Positions 35,042 to 44,604 of a stretch of DNA of 64,000 nucleotides are shown here, piece after piece. The DNA is from VXPQ01 sp965232485. GTDB lineage: Bacteria; Bacteroidota; Rhodothermia; Rhodothermales; VXPQ01. The translations under genes and the position numbers were made by a program. The notes beneath the pieces were generated by a model. The model made no database searches. It saw nothing but the letters and a program-made list of their open reading frames with translations, and was not told the DNA's origin. How positions within the stretch are numbered: the stretch's first letter is position 1; each line of letters starts with the position of its first letter. The stretch is from assembly GCA_965232485.1 (NCBI GenBank), contig OZ246975.1, positions 434,001 to 498,000 on the forward strand, read 5' to 3'.

Positions 35042-35168
35042 TCCGAAGGGCGTTCGGGTTCGCGACAACCCCAACCCGAAGTGTTTTCCGCTGATTGCAA
35101 CGATGCAATCAGGATGGCTTGTACGCGCGAGTGCAGCGGGCCGAGCGAAATGCTTTCGATCAGCGCAT
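35042..35168 (+). repeat. MITE-like repeat copy, partial
   Basis: Shares CCGAAGGGCG, then TTTTCCGCTGATT-CAACGATGCAATCA and the right end GATCAGCGCATCC with the copies at 28945 and 60811. It abuts the 3' end of tatD. Confidence 0.6.
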
Positions 35169-35170
35169 CC

Positions 35171-35962
35171 TTACTCGATCCCGAAAATCCCCGGGAAAAT
35201 TTTCCGAGCCGTCCGGCTCGTAACCTCGGCAATCTCTTCCAGCGACGCCCCTTTTTCCAAAGCCAATCGTTCCGCGACAAAGCGTACATAGGCCGGTTCG
35301 TTGCGCTTGCCCCGATGCGGCGCAGGCGCAAGCCAGGGCGCATCGGTTTCGAGCACGATCCGATCCAGGGGAATGTGGCGGACGCACTCGTCAAGGCGGG
35401 CGTTTTTGAAGGTCAGAATGCCTCCGACGCCGACCGCAAACCCGGCCCGCGCGATGCGCGCGGCTTCTTCGGGCGTACCCGTGAAGCAGTGAAACACGCC
35501 TCGTCGCCCATCCATCTGTTTTGAATCCCCCCATTCCTCCTCGACAATCCGGATCAGATCGTCGAAGGCGTTCCGATTATGAAAAACGATGGGCAGGTTG
35601 CGGTCCCGGGCCAACCGGATGTGCCGCCGCAGAAATTCCTGCTGGCGGGCGTCGAAGGAACGGTCCCGGTAGTAATCGAGGCCCGTCTCGCCCACCGCCA
35701 CGACCCGCGGATCGTCGCATAGCGCCGCCGCCTCTTCGAAATCCTGCCGGGTCGCCGCTTTTGTTTCGGTGGGATGCAGCGCGGCCATGGCGTACAGCCC
35801 GTCGAACCGTTCGCACAACGCAAGGGCCGCCCGGATGGACGGCGCGTCGATTGCGGGCAGTAGAATTCGTTCCACGCCGGCCTCGCGGGCCCGCCCGATC
35901 ACCGCTTCCAGATCGTCCTGGAATGCATCCAGATACAGATGGGCATGCGTATCGATCAGCAT
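35171..35962 (-). CDS. tatD: TatD family metal-dependent deoxyribonuclease
   Basis: A 263-residue TIM-barrel hydrolase of normal TatD length. Metal ligands are visible in LIDTHAHLYLDAF, AALHPTET, VAVGETGLDYYRDRS (bridging Glu), IVFHNRNAF, GVFHCFTGTPEEA and IVLETDAPWLAP (catalytic Asp). TatD proteins are 3'-5' exonucleases acting in DNA repair and clearance. The gene ends right at a repeat element. Confidence 0.93.
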   Translation of the reverse strand: MLIDTHAHLYLDAFQDDLEAVIGRAREAGVERILLPAIDAPSIRAALALCERFDGLYAMAALHPTETKAATRQDFEEAAALCDDPRVVAVGETGLDYYRDRSFDARQQEFLRRHIRLARDRNLPIVFHNRNAFDDLIRIVEEEWGDSKQMDGRRGVFHCFTGTPEEAARIARAGFAVGVGGILTFKNARLDECVRHIPLDRIVLETDAPWLAPAPHRGKRNEPAYVRFVAERLALEKGASLEEIAEVTSRTARKIFPGIFGIE

Positions 35963-36341
35963 GACAGGAATTGTTGCAATAGGGGAGGCGCATTCGAACA
36001 GGCCTGCGAACGACGCCCGCCGTTCCGGGTTTCCGGGATTGGCTTGTCTCGGCGGCGGACGTCGGCGGCGCGCGGTCGTCGCTTGCCTTCCTTGTCGAAG
36101 GCGGGACCCTCGTTCCCGGAGCGTAGTCCTCTTTTTCGAGGGCGTCCGCCTCGTTCCTGGGCGCGCGCCCTCTTTTGGAACCTCCCGCCGCGGTATTCAT
36201 TGATTTGATTGCTCCGTGTTTTCGTCATTGCCTTGAACGCGAGAAGAAACAGGAAGAGGCGAGGGCTTCCCTATCGGGTCTCTGCGCGTTGGAGCCTTCT
36301 GGATATTGGAAGAGGATATTGGAAGATTCCCCGGACCATCC
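35963..36341. other. GC-rich intergenic region with a degenerate tandem repeat
   Basis: 379 bp between divergent tatD and the SpoIID-like gene. At 36109-36190 two roughly 40-bp units share CCTCGTTCC...CCTCTTTT. Arg/Lys-rich frames on the minus strand run through it and one overlaps the tatD start, but their composition follows the repeat and I see no domain. No clear promoter was found. Confidence 0.4.
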
Positions 36342-37655
36342 ATGACAACCCTGTTGCGCTTCTTCCCGATCTGCAAGGCCGCTATCCTGGTCCTGGCGGC
36401 GCTGTATGCCTCCCCGCGCCGCCCGGTCCAGGCCCAGGATGTGCGGGTACGGCTCTACGCCCGGCAGGCGCCCGCAGAAATTCTACTCTCCGCAGAGGAG
36501 GGACTTGTGCGACTGTACGCCGGAGAGCATGCGGAGCCTTTCTTCGAAATAGATACGGGAGAAACTATCCTGATTTCTCCGGACGAATCGGCAAGCGAAC
36601 TTCGGGTATCGTCCGACGCATTCGCCTTGTACGCGCAATCTGTCCGCGCCGAACCGGCGGAGGGCGCCTTGTTCGGCGTCGCCATGCAGAATGAAAATCC
36701 CCGGCGGTACGCGGGCGATTTGCATGTTTCCCTGGACTCTGCGAATGGGGGGCTGCAGCTTGTCAACGCCGTTCCCGTCGAAGCCTACGTAGCCTCTGTC
36801 GTAGCGACGGAATACGGCCTCCCCGATCTGGAAGGGTCCAAAGCCATGGCCGTACTCGCCCGCACCTACGCCCTGCATGCGACGGGTAAATTCGGGACGG
36901 ACTATCAGCACGTAGACGATACCCGTTCCCAGGTGTATCGAGGACAAGGCGTCATTACCCCGCTCTCGCTCCAGGCCGCCCAAAACACGGAAGGCGAAGT
37001 GCTGACCTGGCGCGGACGGCTTATCCAGGCCGTGTATCATTCGTCGAGCGGCGGCCACACCGCCCACAACGAATCCGTGTGGTACGGCGAGTCCGTGCCC
37101 TATCTTCGGGGCAAACCCGACCCGTACGGGAGCGAATCGCCTCATGCCGAATGGACGACCCGGCTTTCCCGCGAGGAAGTATTGACCGAACTGGGTAAAA
37201 AATTCGACGAAGAGGTTATCGGATTCCTGCTGGACGAACGTAGCCCGGACGGCCGGATCGCCACGGTTTCCCTGCTCATGCGAAGCGGGCGCCGCCGCGC
37301 CATGCGGGGAAACGCCTTCCGCCTCGCGATCATCGAGCATTTTGGGGAGCGCTCGTTGCGCAGTATGCGGTTCGAGGCCCAGCAGCACGGCGAAGAATAC
37401 GTTTTCACCGGCCAGGGATACGGCCATGGCGTCGGGCTGAACCAGTGGGGCGCGCACGATATGGCGCAGCGCGGCATGGCCTATGCGGAAATTCTGGATT
37501 TTTACTATGCCGGCGTTACGTTATCCCGCCTTGAGGAAATGAACGTCCCGTCGATCACCCGGTCCCCCTCTTCGCCTGCCGCAAGCGCCGGGGAATCGTC
37601 CGCCGAGTCTGAAAATGGCTGGACGCCTCCGAAAACGCGCCGGGTCGGCTGGTAG
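36342..37655 (+). CDS. SpoIID/LytB domain protein (secreted)
   Basis: A 437-residue exported protein with signal CKAAILVLAALYASPRRPVQA. The SpoIID domain reads VNAVPVEAYVASVVATEYG, GSKAMAVLARTYALHATGKF, VYHSSSGGHTAHNESVW and finally YGHGVGLNQWGAHDMAQRGM. SpoIID-type enzymes are lytic transglycosylases that act on denuded peptidoglycan. In non-sporulating Gram-negatives they probably help remodel the wall at division. The C-terminus is a Ser/Pro-rich tail. The ATG at 36342 places the signal correctly. Confidence 0.88.
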   Translation: MTTLLRFFPICKAAILVLAALYASPRRPVQAQDVRVRLYARQAPAEILLSAEEGLVRLYAGEHAEPFFEIDTGETILISPDESASELRVSSDAFALYAQSVRAEPAEGALFGVAMQNENPRRYAGDLHVSLDSANGGLQLVNAVPVEAYVASVVATEYGLPDLEGSKAMAVLARTYALHATGKFGTDYQHVDDTRSQVYRGQGVITPLSLQAAQNTEGEVLTWRGRLIQAVYHSSSGGHTAHNESVWYGESVPYLRGKPDPYGSESPHAEWTTRLSREEVLTELGKKFDEEVIGFLLDERSPDGRIATVSLLMRSGRRRAMRGNAFRLAIIEHFGERSLRSMRFEAQQHGEEYVFTGQGYGHGVGLNQWGAHDMAQRGMAYAEILDFYYAGVTLSRLEEMNVPSITRSPSSPAASAGESSAESENGWTPPKTRRVGW

Positions 37656-37813
37656 CGCGGCGCGGCCCGTAAAAGGCGTGCGCGCGGCAGGTTCGCGCAG
37701 GACGCAGGCCACGCGATCAAGACGCTTTGGGAACGCGGCGCGCTCGATTTTGGCGAATAAGGACCGTCTCTCGCGCTCCAGAGCGGGGGAAGGTGCGGAT
37801 TTGCAGAATTCGG

Positions 37814-38506
37814 CTATTTCTCCAGGAGCTGTTCAAGATTCTGAACGCCAGAACCCATTTTAGCATGGATTCTTGCCGAACTTTCTTGCAAATTCTCTAC
37901 AGGAACATCTGTAGACACATGATTCTCTGCTGCTTTAGATGCAGTATGAATATTATCTTTACCAAGATAATATTCAGCATTTTCTATGGCTTTTTTAGCC
38001 ACAGTCTGGATTTTTTCGTCATCCCAATAACCGTCAAGCATCGTAAGAGCTTGCGATATTCTATCGGCATGCGGCGAATCATTATCCACGAGAATTTGCA
38101 TATGGTGCGCTACGTACGAATCGACACGGCCTGTATCCTCGCTTTCCAGGAAAGCATTCAGCGCAGGAAGCGATACCACTTGGGGAATGGCTACGCGCAA
38201 AAAAGGATCGTCAGAGTGGCTTGAAATTATTTCGTTCGCCGCTTCATTTAGTTCTTCAGCTGTTATTCCCTTTTCTTCGTAGCGGTTCGCCAGGGTACTC
38301 ATTTCATCGCGAACGTCATCCACCCTGTCCAGAACTGTGCTACTGAGCTCGTAATCCTGAAACGCATCGCTGGGCTTCACGACAAGAACCGTACTGGACG
38401 AAGTAGCTGAGCTACCTGTAACAGGAGAGGTAGAATCGGTTACCGTACCGCATCCTGTGATAAGTAGTAGAGCAATGAGGCCGATTACGTTTCGAATGGA
38501 GATCAT
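37814..38506 (-). CDS. Putative lipoprotein
   Basis: 230 residues with a lipobox: NVIGLIALLLITGCGTVTDS, cysteine at position 19. The mature part is helical and acidic (LDRVDDVRDEMSTLANRYEE, EELNEAANEIISSHSDD). No domain is recognised. Codon use is less GC-rich than in the flanking genes, hinting at recent acquisition. The next gene upstream on the same strand also encodes a small exported protein. Confidence 0.65.
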   Translation of the reverse strand: MISIRNVIGLIALLLITGCGTVTDSTSPVTGSSATSSSTVLVVKPSDAFQDYELSSTVLDRVDDVRDEMSTLANRYEEKGITAEELNEAANEIISSHSDDPFLRVAIPQVVSLPALNAFLESEDTGRVDSYVAHHMQILVDNDSPHADRISQALTMLDGYWDDEKIQTVAKKAIENAEYYLGKDNIHTASKAAENHVSTDVPVENLQESSARIHAKMGSGVQNLEQLLEK

Positions 38507-38558
38507 GATTTCACCTTGTTTTCGTGTTGTTCAGAGCCTTGAGGATGCTCGGTAAGGT

Positions 38559-38792
38559 TTATTGCCCACATGCTCCTGCAGGAACATTATCGTTAAACAC
38601 AATGTGCCAACCGATACTATCCCCCCAGTCATCTCTGCATATCGTTCGGAAATCAGCTGTACCGTCTCCATTAAGAAATCCCTCATAAGTACATCCATAT
38701 GCTTTATACCTGCAATCCGGCTTCTTGGCTTCTGCTGGCACAGCAATGGCAAAACTGGTAACTACGATCAGCGAGAGGAGGAACCTTTTCAT
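38559..38792 (-). CDS. Small secreted cysteine-containing protein
   Basis: 77 residues. The signal peptide FLLSLIVVTSFAIAVPAEA is followed by a 57-residue mature part with four cysteines (PDCRYKAYGCTYEGFL, RTICRDDWG, GACGQ) that could form two disulfides. No family is recognised. It lies just upstream of, and on the same strand as, the lipoprotein gene. Confidence 0.6.
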   Translation of the reverse strand: MKRFLLSLIVVTSFAIAVPAEAKKPDCRYKAYGCTYEGFLNGDGTADFRTICRDDWGDSIGWHIVFNDNVPAGACGQ

Positions 38793-39315
38793 GGTTTTGG
38801 TATCGGGGTAATATGCAGAAATCTATTCTGGTTAAACAAGGCAAAGCTCAGCCGGCGCCGGGCGTTAACCCGGGCGAAGCCGAGCACAACGCTCCCAGCA
38901 TAAGGCCCGCCTCGAACAATGTCAAGTCCTTTCGGGCCGCCGCAGGAAAAAAAATCGGCCTCGGCGCATCCATATGGATTAGGTTACAAGTGTGCGATAG
39001 ATGTTTGATCCGTGTTCGGTATAACGGCTTCGCGAGTCCACGCGCCCGGCGAAAAGAGAATGATTCCTGTCCTGTACCGGAGGAACGGAAGCGCCCGTTC
39101 GCGGCGATAGCTGAACAACTCGGGCCGTATCGTTGCGCATATCCGCATAATATTTTGTACATATTCCCACGCATATTTATGAAGATTGCGCCAAGGGGGC
39201 GCCGGGATGAATCGTTTTTCTTTTCTTGATACGCAATGGCGCAGTCGGCGGGCCTGGAACCGTTGACCGCGTTTGCAGCCGCACCTTTTATCGATTGAAA
39301 ACACCCTATAGCATC
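38793..39315. other. Intergenic region, no supported gene
   Basis: 523 bp between a minus-strand secreted-protein gene and the plus-strand isomerase. Open frames on both strands lack ribosome sites and protein-like composition. A GC-rich segment around 38850-38885 contains GCCGGCGCCGGGCG-type self-complementary sequence. I see nothing else. Confidence 0.5.
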
Positions 39316-40326
39316 ATGGCGCGACCGGTTACCTTATTTACGGGACAATGGGCCGATATGCCCCTCGAAACGCTGGCGGAAAAAGCGGCCTCGTGGGGCT
39401 ACGACGGCCTGGAACTGGCCTGTTGGGGAGATCATTTCGAGGTAGACAAGGCCCTGGCGGAGGACGGCTATTGCCAGGGCCGCCACGATCTGCTCGCCAA
39501 ACACGGCCTGAAAGTCTGGGCGATCAGCAACCATCTGGTCGGACAGGCGGTATGCGATCTGATCGACGAACGGCACGAGGCGATTCTTCCCCCGTATGTC
39601 TGGGGAGATGGCGACCCGGAAGGCGTACGCACCCGCGCCGCTGCGGAACTTGCGAATACGGCCCGCGCCGCCGCCCGGCTCGGCGTATCGGTCGTGAATG
39701 GGTTTACCGGAAGCTCCATCTGGCATCTGCTCTATTCCTTTCCGCCGAACAAGCCCGGCATGATCGACCAGGGCTATCAGGACTTTGCGGACCGCTTCAA
39801 CCCGATTCTGGACGTTTTCGACGAGGAGGGCATCCGGTTTGCGCTGGAAGTGCACCCCACGGAAATCGCGTTCGACATCGCCAGCGCCCGCCGCGCCCTG
39901 GAGGCATTGGGCCGTCGGGAAGCCTTCGGGTTCAACTACGATCCAAGCCACCTCGGGTATCAGGGCGTGGATTATGTCCGCTTCATTGATGCGTTCCCGG
40001 ATCGCATCTACCATGCGCACGTCAAGGACGTGTGGTGGTCGGAGACGCCCATGGCCGCCGGCGTTTTCGGCGGACATCTCGATTTTGGGCACCCGGACCG
40101 GTACTGGGATTTCCGTTCGGTAGGGCGGGGGGCCATCAATTTCGAGGAAATTATTCGGGCCCTGAACCGGATCGGCTACGAGGGGCCGCTCAGCATCGAA
40201 TGGGAGGACAGCGGGATGGAGCGGGAGCAGGGCGCCGCCGAGGCCTGCGCGTTCACGAAGGATATCGACTTCGAGCAGCCCGGGGCGGCGTTCGATTCCG
40301 CTTTCTCCAAGGACGAACAGGCCTGA
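39316..40326 (+). CDS. Sugar phosphate isomerase/epimerase (xylose isomerase-like TIM barrel)
   Basis: A 336-residue AP-endonuclease-2/IolE-type barrel. Metal ligands are visible as FALEVHPTEIAFD (Glu), FNYDPSHLGYQG (Asp, His), IYHAHVKDVWW (His, Asp) and PLSIEWEDSGME (Glu). It begins LFTGQWADMPLETLAEKAAS. These enzymes isomerise or epimerise sugars or inositol-derived ketoses. The ATG at 39316 is preceded by a frame extension with no similarity. It is followed at 3 bp by a TMEM220-like gene. Confidence 0.88.
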   Translation: MARPVTLFTGQWADMPLETLAEKAASWGYDGLELACWGDHFEVDKALAEDGYCQGRHDLLAKHGLKVWAISNHLVGQAVCDLIDERHEAILPPYVWGDGDPEGVRTRAAAELANTARAAARLGVSVVNGFTGSSIWHLLYSFPPNKPGMIDQGYQDFADRFNPILDVFDEEGIRFALEVHPTEIAFDIASARRALEALGRREAFGFNYDPSHLGYQGVDYVRFIDAFPDRIYHAHVKDVWWSETPMAAGVFGGHLDFGHPDRYWDFRSVGRGAINFEEIIRALNRIGYEGPLSIEWEDSGMEREQGAAEACAFTKDIDFEQPGAAFDSAFSKDEQA

Positions 40327-40329
40327 TTC

Positions 40330-40647
40330 ATGCGGATCGCCAACGGGATCGCGCTGCTTTTTTTCGTCGCCTGGGCATTGTTTCAGCACAATGATCCGGA
40401 TGCGCTGGCTTGGCTGGGCGCGTACGGCGCAGCCGCCATTCATTGCGTCCTTTTTATGCTGGAACGCTTTCCCCGACCGCTGGCCCTTGCGTATATGGGG
40501 CTATGCGGCGTTTGGGCGGCGATCCTGCTGGGGAGTCTCGTCGCGGCGGGCGGCGGCGGGTTTTCAGAACCGGCCCGCGAAGCCTACGGCCTTCTCATCT
40601 GCGGCGGCTGGGTGTTTGTGTTGTACAGGAAGACGGGGCAGGCATGA
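40330..40647 (+). CDS. TMEM220-like small membrane protein
   Basis: 105 residues and about four short hydrophobic helices: IANGIALLFFVAWALFQHND with the family's F-x-x-x-A-x-x-Q-x-N-D-P-D start, then LAWLGAYGAAAIHCVLFML, LALAYMGLCGVWAAILLGSL and AYGLLICGGWVFVLYRKTG. The function of the family is unknown. It is likely cotranscribed with the isomerase (3-bp gap). Confidence 0.75.
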   Translation: MRIANGIALLFFVAWALFQHNDPDALAWLGAYGAAAIHCVLFMLERFPRPLALAYMGLCGVWAAILLGSLVAAGGGGFSEPAREAYGLLICGGWVFVLYRKTGQA

Positions 40648-40822
40648 AGTGCGGCGCGCCTGGGGCAGGGACGGCGAGTTAGTGAATATAGGCTGGATCT
40701 ATCGGTGGACGCTGAACCTCCTGCGGCATGAAATAACGAAGAGAATGTCAACTTTTTTTCGCAAGGCGCATTTCCAGAAGGCGTCCAGAAAACCAACCCT
40801 AAACCCCGTCCTCGTTCGAACC

Positions 40823-41299
40823 ATGGTGCCTGTGAAACGCCGTACCCTTCTCGCATTCACCCTTTTGCTTTGCACCGCAGCCTCTGTTCATGCGCAAGAG
40901 TCATCGACGCCAGAACAACAAGCCCTGACAGCACTGGAAAAAGCTACTGAGGTAATGAGGATGCCGATAAAATATGACGGCTTTATAAGTTCCTGGAACT
41001 TTGTAATGATGTATCGCGATGAAGAAGCAGCGTTACAGAAAAAACTCGCGGAATGGCAGGATAACCCGCAGAATTTGGATGAGAGGATCGCGGAAGCGTC
41101 AAAAATGATAGCGGATTGGCGCAACAAAGTGGAAAATTTGCGGAAATTGCTCAGCGAAGGAGCCGACCCTGATATGCCAGACGTACTATACTCACTGGTT
41201 ACGGATTCGTGGCTTGGCGGGGTACAAGGATTGGAAGAAGCCGCAAACGAAATGGAAATGGCGATTAAAGAAAGCGATCCCCAATCAATCTCTTACTGA
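40823..41299 (+). CDS. Small secreted helical protein
   Basis: 158 residues. Signal peptide RTLLAFTLLLCTAASVHAQE, then a helical, acidic mature part (QQALTALEKATEVMRMPIKY, EEAALQKKLAEWQDNPQNLD, DWRNKVENLRKLLSEGADPD). No domain is recognised; coiled-coil character is likely. The start was chosen at the ATG just before the signal; further upstream codons are not protein-like. Confidence 0.55.
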   Translation: MVPVKRRTLLAFTLLLCTAASVHAQESSTPEQQALTALEKATEVMRMPIKYDGFISSWNFVMMYRDEEAALQKKLAEWQDNPQNLDERIAEASKMIADWRNKVENLRKLLSEGADPDMPDVLYSLVTDSWLGGVQGLEEAANEMEMAIKESDPQSISY

Positions 41300-41357
41300 C
41301 GGGACTTAAATAATTCAGGTTCGAAAAATCGAAGGCTAAATTATTAAGGCGGGCAAT

Positions 41358-42329
41358 TCAGGCCGTAGCATTCGCCGCCCGCTGGAGACGATCCATGATG
41401 GCGGCGCCGATGCCCGCGGGCTCCACCCTTTGGCAATAGATAGTATCCACGCCCGCCGCGTCGCAGCGCCGCATGAAATCGAAAAGGCGGTTTGCGTACG
41501 CTTCGGGCGTAGCGACCCGCTCGACGAGCCGCCAATCCTTGTCGGAGTCGCTCTGCGTATATTCTCCAGCAGCGTCCATTCCGATATATCCCGCAACGCT
41601 TCCAGGCGGGGAAGAGGGGAGGGACTCAACCAGTACGACACGGGCAATTGGGGCGTAATGCCGGTGCCGTAGGCCGGGACTACGGGGTATACCTCCCGGA
41701 TCATCCTGAGGCCCTTGCATATCTGGAATCACTTCCCGGAGCGCTTCCAGCGATACGCCTCCGGCCCGTAATACGCGGGGAATATCCGTCGTACAGTCGA
41801 TGACCGTGGATTCCAGGCCGACCACGGAGGGTTCGCCCCGCAGCACGCAGGGAATCCGCCCGTCCAGGTCTTCCAGCACGGCCTGCCAGGTGGTAGGGCT
41901 GGGGCGCCCCGACCGGTTGGCCGACGGCGCCGCCACGGGACCGCCGCAGGCGCGCAAAAATGCCCGGGCCGTTTCCTGCTTCGGCATCCGCACCCCGATC
42001 GTGTCGAGGCCCGCCGTGACTTCCAGAGGCACTTCCGCGCGCTTCGGAAGCACGAGGGTAAGGGGCCCTGGAAAAAAGCGCTCCGCAAGCCGCTGGGCAA
42101 CCTCGGACGAGAAATCGGCCACCCGCTCTATCTCCCTGATCTTTGCAATATGCGCAATCAGGGGATTGTCCTCGGGTCGCCCCTTCGCCTCGAACACCTT
42201 CCGCACTGCCGCCGCGTTGAAGGCGTCCGCCCCCAGTCCGTACACCGTTTCCGTGGGAAAAGCGGCGGTTTCGCCCGCCAAAACAAAGGAGGCAGCCTCT
42301 TCGGGAGAATCCGTGAGGAAGGTTTTCAT
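41358..42329 (-). CDS. L-threonylcarbamoyladenylate synthase (Sua5/YwlC type)
   Basis: A 323-residue enzyme of the long Sua5 form. The YrdC-like domain has GETAAFPTETVYGLGADAFN, FEAKGRPEDNPLIAHI, the RFFPGPLTLVLPK strand and PVAAPSANRSGRPSPT. The C-terminal Sua5 domain begins after SPGLRHRHYAP and includes VVLVESLPSSPPGSVAG. It makes threonylcarbamoyl-AMP for t6A37 tRNA modification. It starts 33 bp after dnaK on the same strand, so the two probably share a transcript. Confidence 0.92.
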   Translation of the reverse strand: MKTFLTDSPEEAASFVLAGETAAFPTETVYGLGADAFNAAAVRKVFEAKGRPEDNPLIAHIAKIREIERVADFSSEVAQRLAERFFPGPLTLVLPKRAEVPLEVTAGLDTIGVRMPKQETARAFLRACGGPVAAPSANRSGRPSPTTWQAVLEDLDGRIPCVLRGEPSVVGLESTVIDCTTDIPRVLRAGGVSLEALREVIPDMQGPQDDPGGIPRSPGLRHRHYAPIARVVLVESLPSSPPGSVAGYIGMDAAGEYTQSDSDKDWRLVERVATPEAYANRLFDFMRRCDAAGVDTIYCQRVEPAGIGAAIMDRLQRAANATA

Positions 42330-42362
42330 GGGGAAGCGCGGTCAATGCCCAGCCACAAGCCC

Positions 42363-44327
42363 CTACTTATGATTCGTCCCCGGCGAATCCTCCTCCTCGT
42401 CGATCACTTCGAAATCGGCGTCCACGGAGCCATCTCCCGAGGTTTCATGCTCGTCCGCCGCCTCGCTCGTCTCGCCCGAGGCTCCTGCCGCCGCCTGCGC
42501 CGCGGCTTCCTGTGCGGCGGCCTGCTGCGCCTTGTACATATCCTCGGCGGCTTCGCCCCAGGCCTGATTGAGCTGCTCCAGCGCCGAATCGAGGTCGGGC
42601 GAGTCGTCGTTTTTGCGCACTTCCTTGAGCCGTTCGAGCGCCGTCTCTACCTTCGCTTTCTTTTCAGCAGGAATCTTGTCCCCGTATTCCTTGAGATTCT
42701 TCTCCGTAGAATACACAAGGGCGTCCGCCTCATTTCGCTTCTCGACCTGCGCTCGCTTTTTCTGATCTTCCTCGGCGTGCGCCTTCGCATCCTGGCGCAT
42801 CTTCTCGATTTCTGCATCGGAAAGGCCGCTGGACGCTTCGATCCGGATGTTCTGTTCTTTGCCGGTCGCGTTGTCCCTCGCGGCAACATTCAGAATGCCG
42901 TTCGCGTCCATATCGAACGTAACCTCAATCTGCGGGACGCCGCGCGGCGCCGGGGGAATGCCATCCAGATGAAAACGACCGAGCGTACGGTTATGCACCG
43001 CCATCTGGCGATCCCCCTGGAGCACATGGATTTCCACGGAAGGTTGACTGTCCGCCGCCGTGGAGAAAATCTGGCTCTTTTTCGTGGGAATGGTCGTGTT
43101 GGCCTCAATGAGCGACGTCATCACGCGGCCAAGCGTTTCGATGCCCAGATTGAGCGGCGTCACGTCGAGCAGCAGCACATCGGTGACGTCCCCGGAAAGC
43201 ACGCCGCCCTGGACTGCGGCGCCTATAGCCACCACCTCGTCCGGATTGACGGAACGGTTGGGCGCTTTGCCGAAGAACTTCTCGACCACTTCCTGGACTT
43301 TGGGAATTCGGGTGGAGCCCCCCACGAGAATCACCTCGTCGATGGCGTCCGGCGAAACGCCCGCATCCTTGAGCGCCTTTTCCATGGGAGGAATGGTGCG
43401 TTCGACCAGGTCGTCCACCAGTTGCTCGAACGTCGCCCGCGAAATGTCGAGCGTCAGATGCTTCGGCCCATCCGCCGTAGCCGTGATAAAGGGCAGGTTG
43501 ATATTCGTCTGCGTTTGTCCGGAAAGTTCGATCTTCGCCTTCTCCGCGGCCTCTTTCAGACGTTGCAGGGCCATGCTGTCCTTGCGCAAGTCGACGCCTT
43601 CCTGCTTCTGGAATTCGGCGGCGATATGATCAATCAGCCGCTGGTCGAAATCGTCCCCGCCAAGGTGCGTATCGCCGTAGGTGGCTTTCACTTCGAAGAC
43701 CCCGTCTCCCAGTTCGAGAATCGAAATGTCGTACGTGCCGCCGCCCAGATCGTATACGGCGATGAGTTCGTCCTTTTTTTCCTTTTTGTCGAGACCGTAG
43801 GCCAGCGCCGCCGCCGTGGGTTCGTTAATGATGCGCCGTACGTTCAGTCCGGCGATTTCCCCGGCGTCCTTCGTAGCCTGGCGCTGCGCGTCGTTGAAGT
43901 ACGCAGGCGTCGTAATGACGGCCTCGGTCACTTTTTCTCCAAGATATTCTTCGGCCGTCTGCTTCAGTTTCTGAAGCACCATCGCAGAGATTTCCTGCGG
44001 CGTGTACACCCGATCGCTCACCTGGACGCGGGCCGTGTCGTTATCGCCGCGAATCACTTCGTACGGAACGGTCTTTATCTCGCCCTCCACTTCGCCGTAC
44101 TGACGGCCCATGAAGCGCTTGATCGACGCGACCGTGTTCTTCGGATTCGTAATGGCTTGTCGCTTCGCGGGCATCCCCACGAGGCGTTCGCCGTCCTTTT
44201 TGTAGGCCACCACCGACGGTGTGGTGCGCCCGCCCTCGGAGTTGTTGATTACGGCGGGTTCGCCGCCTTCCATCACGGCCACGACCGAATTCGTGGTGCC
44301 GAGGTCAATTCCTATAATCTTTCCCAT
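42363..44327 (-). CDS. dnaK: Chaperone protein DnaK (Hsp70)
   Basis: A full-length 654-residue Hsp70. The ATPase domain begins MGKIIGIDLGTTNSVVAVME, with AVITTPAYFNDAQRQATKDA, YDLGGGTYDISILEL and ILVGGSTRIPKVQEVVEKFF. The substrate domain has LLDVTPLNLGIETLG and QVEKRNEADALVYSTEKNL. The lid ends in an Ala-rich stretch and the acidic tail FEVIDEEEDSPGTNHK, a variant of the EEVKD-type terminus. No grpE or dnaJ is adjacent, and no CIRCE element is visible in the 277 bp upstream. Confidence 0.97.
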   Translation of the reverse strand: MGKIIGIDLGTTNSVVAVMEGGEPAVINNSEGGRTTPSVVAYKKDGERLVGMPAKRQAITNPKNTVASIKRFMGRQYGEVEGEIKTVPYEVIRGDNDTARVQVSDRVYTPQEISAMVLQKLKQTAEEYLGEKVTEAVITTPAYFNDAQRQATKDAGEIAGLNVRRIINEPTAAALAYGLDKKEKKDELIAVYDLGGGTYDISILELGDGVFEVKATYGDTHLGGDDFDQRLIDHIAAEFQKQEGVDLRKDSMALQRLKEAAEKAKIELSGQTQTNINLPFITATADGPKHLTLDISRATFEQLVDDLVERTIPPMEKALKDAGVSPDAIDEVILVGGSTRIPKVQEVVEKFFGKAPNRSVNPDEVVAIGAAVQGGVLSGDVTDVLLLDVTPLNLGIETLGRVMTSLIEANTTIPTKKSQIFSTAADSQPSVEIHVLQGDRQMAVHNRTLGRFHLDGIPPAPRGVPQIEVTFDMDANGILNVAARDNATGKEQNIRIEASSGLSDAEIEKMRQDAKAHAEEDQKKRAQVEKRNEADALVYSTEKNLKEYGDKIPAEKKAKVETALERLKEVRKNDDSPDLDSALEQLNQAWGEAAEDMYKAQQAAAQEAAAQAAAGASGETSEAADEHETSGDGSVDADFEVIDEEEDSPGTNHK

Positions 44328-44604
44328 AATGCGTATCTCGCTACCTTGCAGGTCTTTATTTTAGGGTGATGCGCGGTGGCGCGGGTTTGGCGTCGCGCTC
44401 TGTTCCGGCGCCCTCAAGAATAATGCCGGAGTTTATTCTCCGTCATAATGACAGTATCATGACAGGTCGCGCATCGCCAGGACGGTTCGGCAGGGGGCGC
44501 TTGGCGCGCGGCGGCATTCGCACTGCGTCGTACATAGATTGCGGGCGCATTGGAACGCGCCGAAGGATGCGATACGAACAGGCCCTCCGGCGACGGAACG
44601 GACA

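Noticed and set aside
40648..40822. Possible further MITE copy before the secreted-protein gene
   Set aside because: Only short similarity (GGCGCATTTCC, GGCGTCC) and no recognisable terminal repeat.
42150..44369. Plus-strand ORF of 739 aa across dnaK
   Set aside because: His/Arg/Gly-rich antisense of dnaK with no domain. DnaK on the minus strand is unmistakable.
44328..44604. CIRCE or other heat-shock operator upstream of dnaK
   Set aside because: No TTAGCACTC-type inverted repeat is present; only a short CGGAG/CTCCG hairpin was seen.
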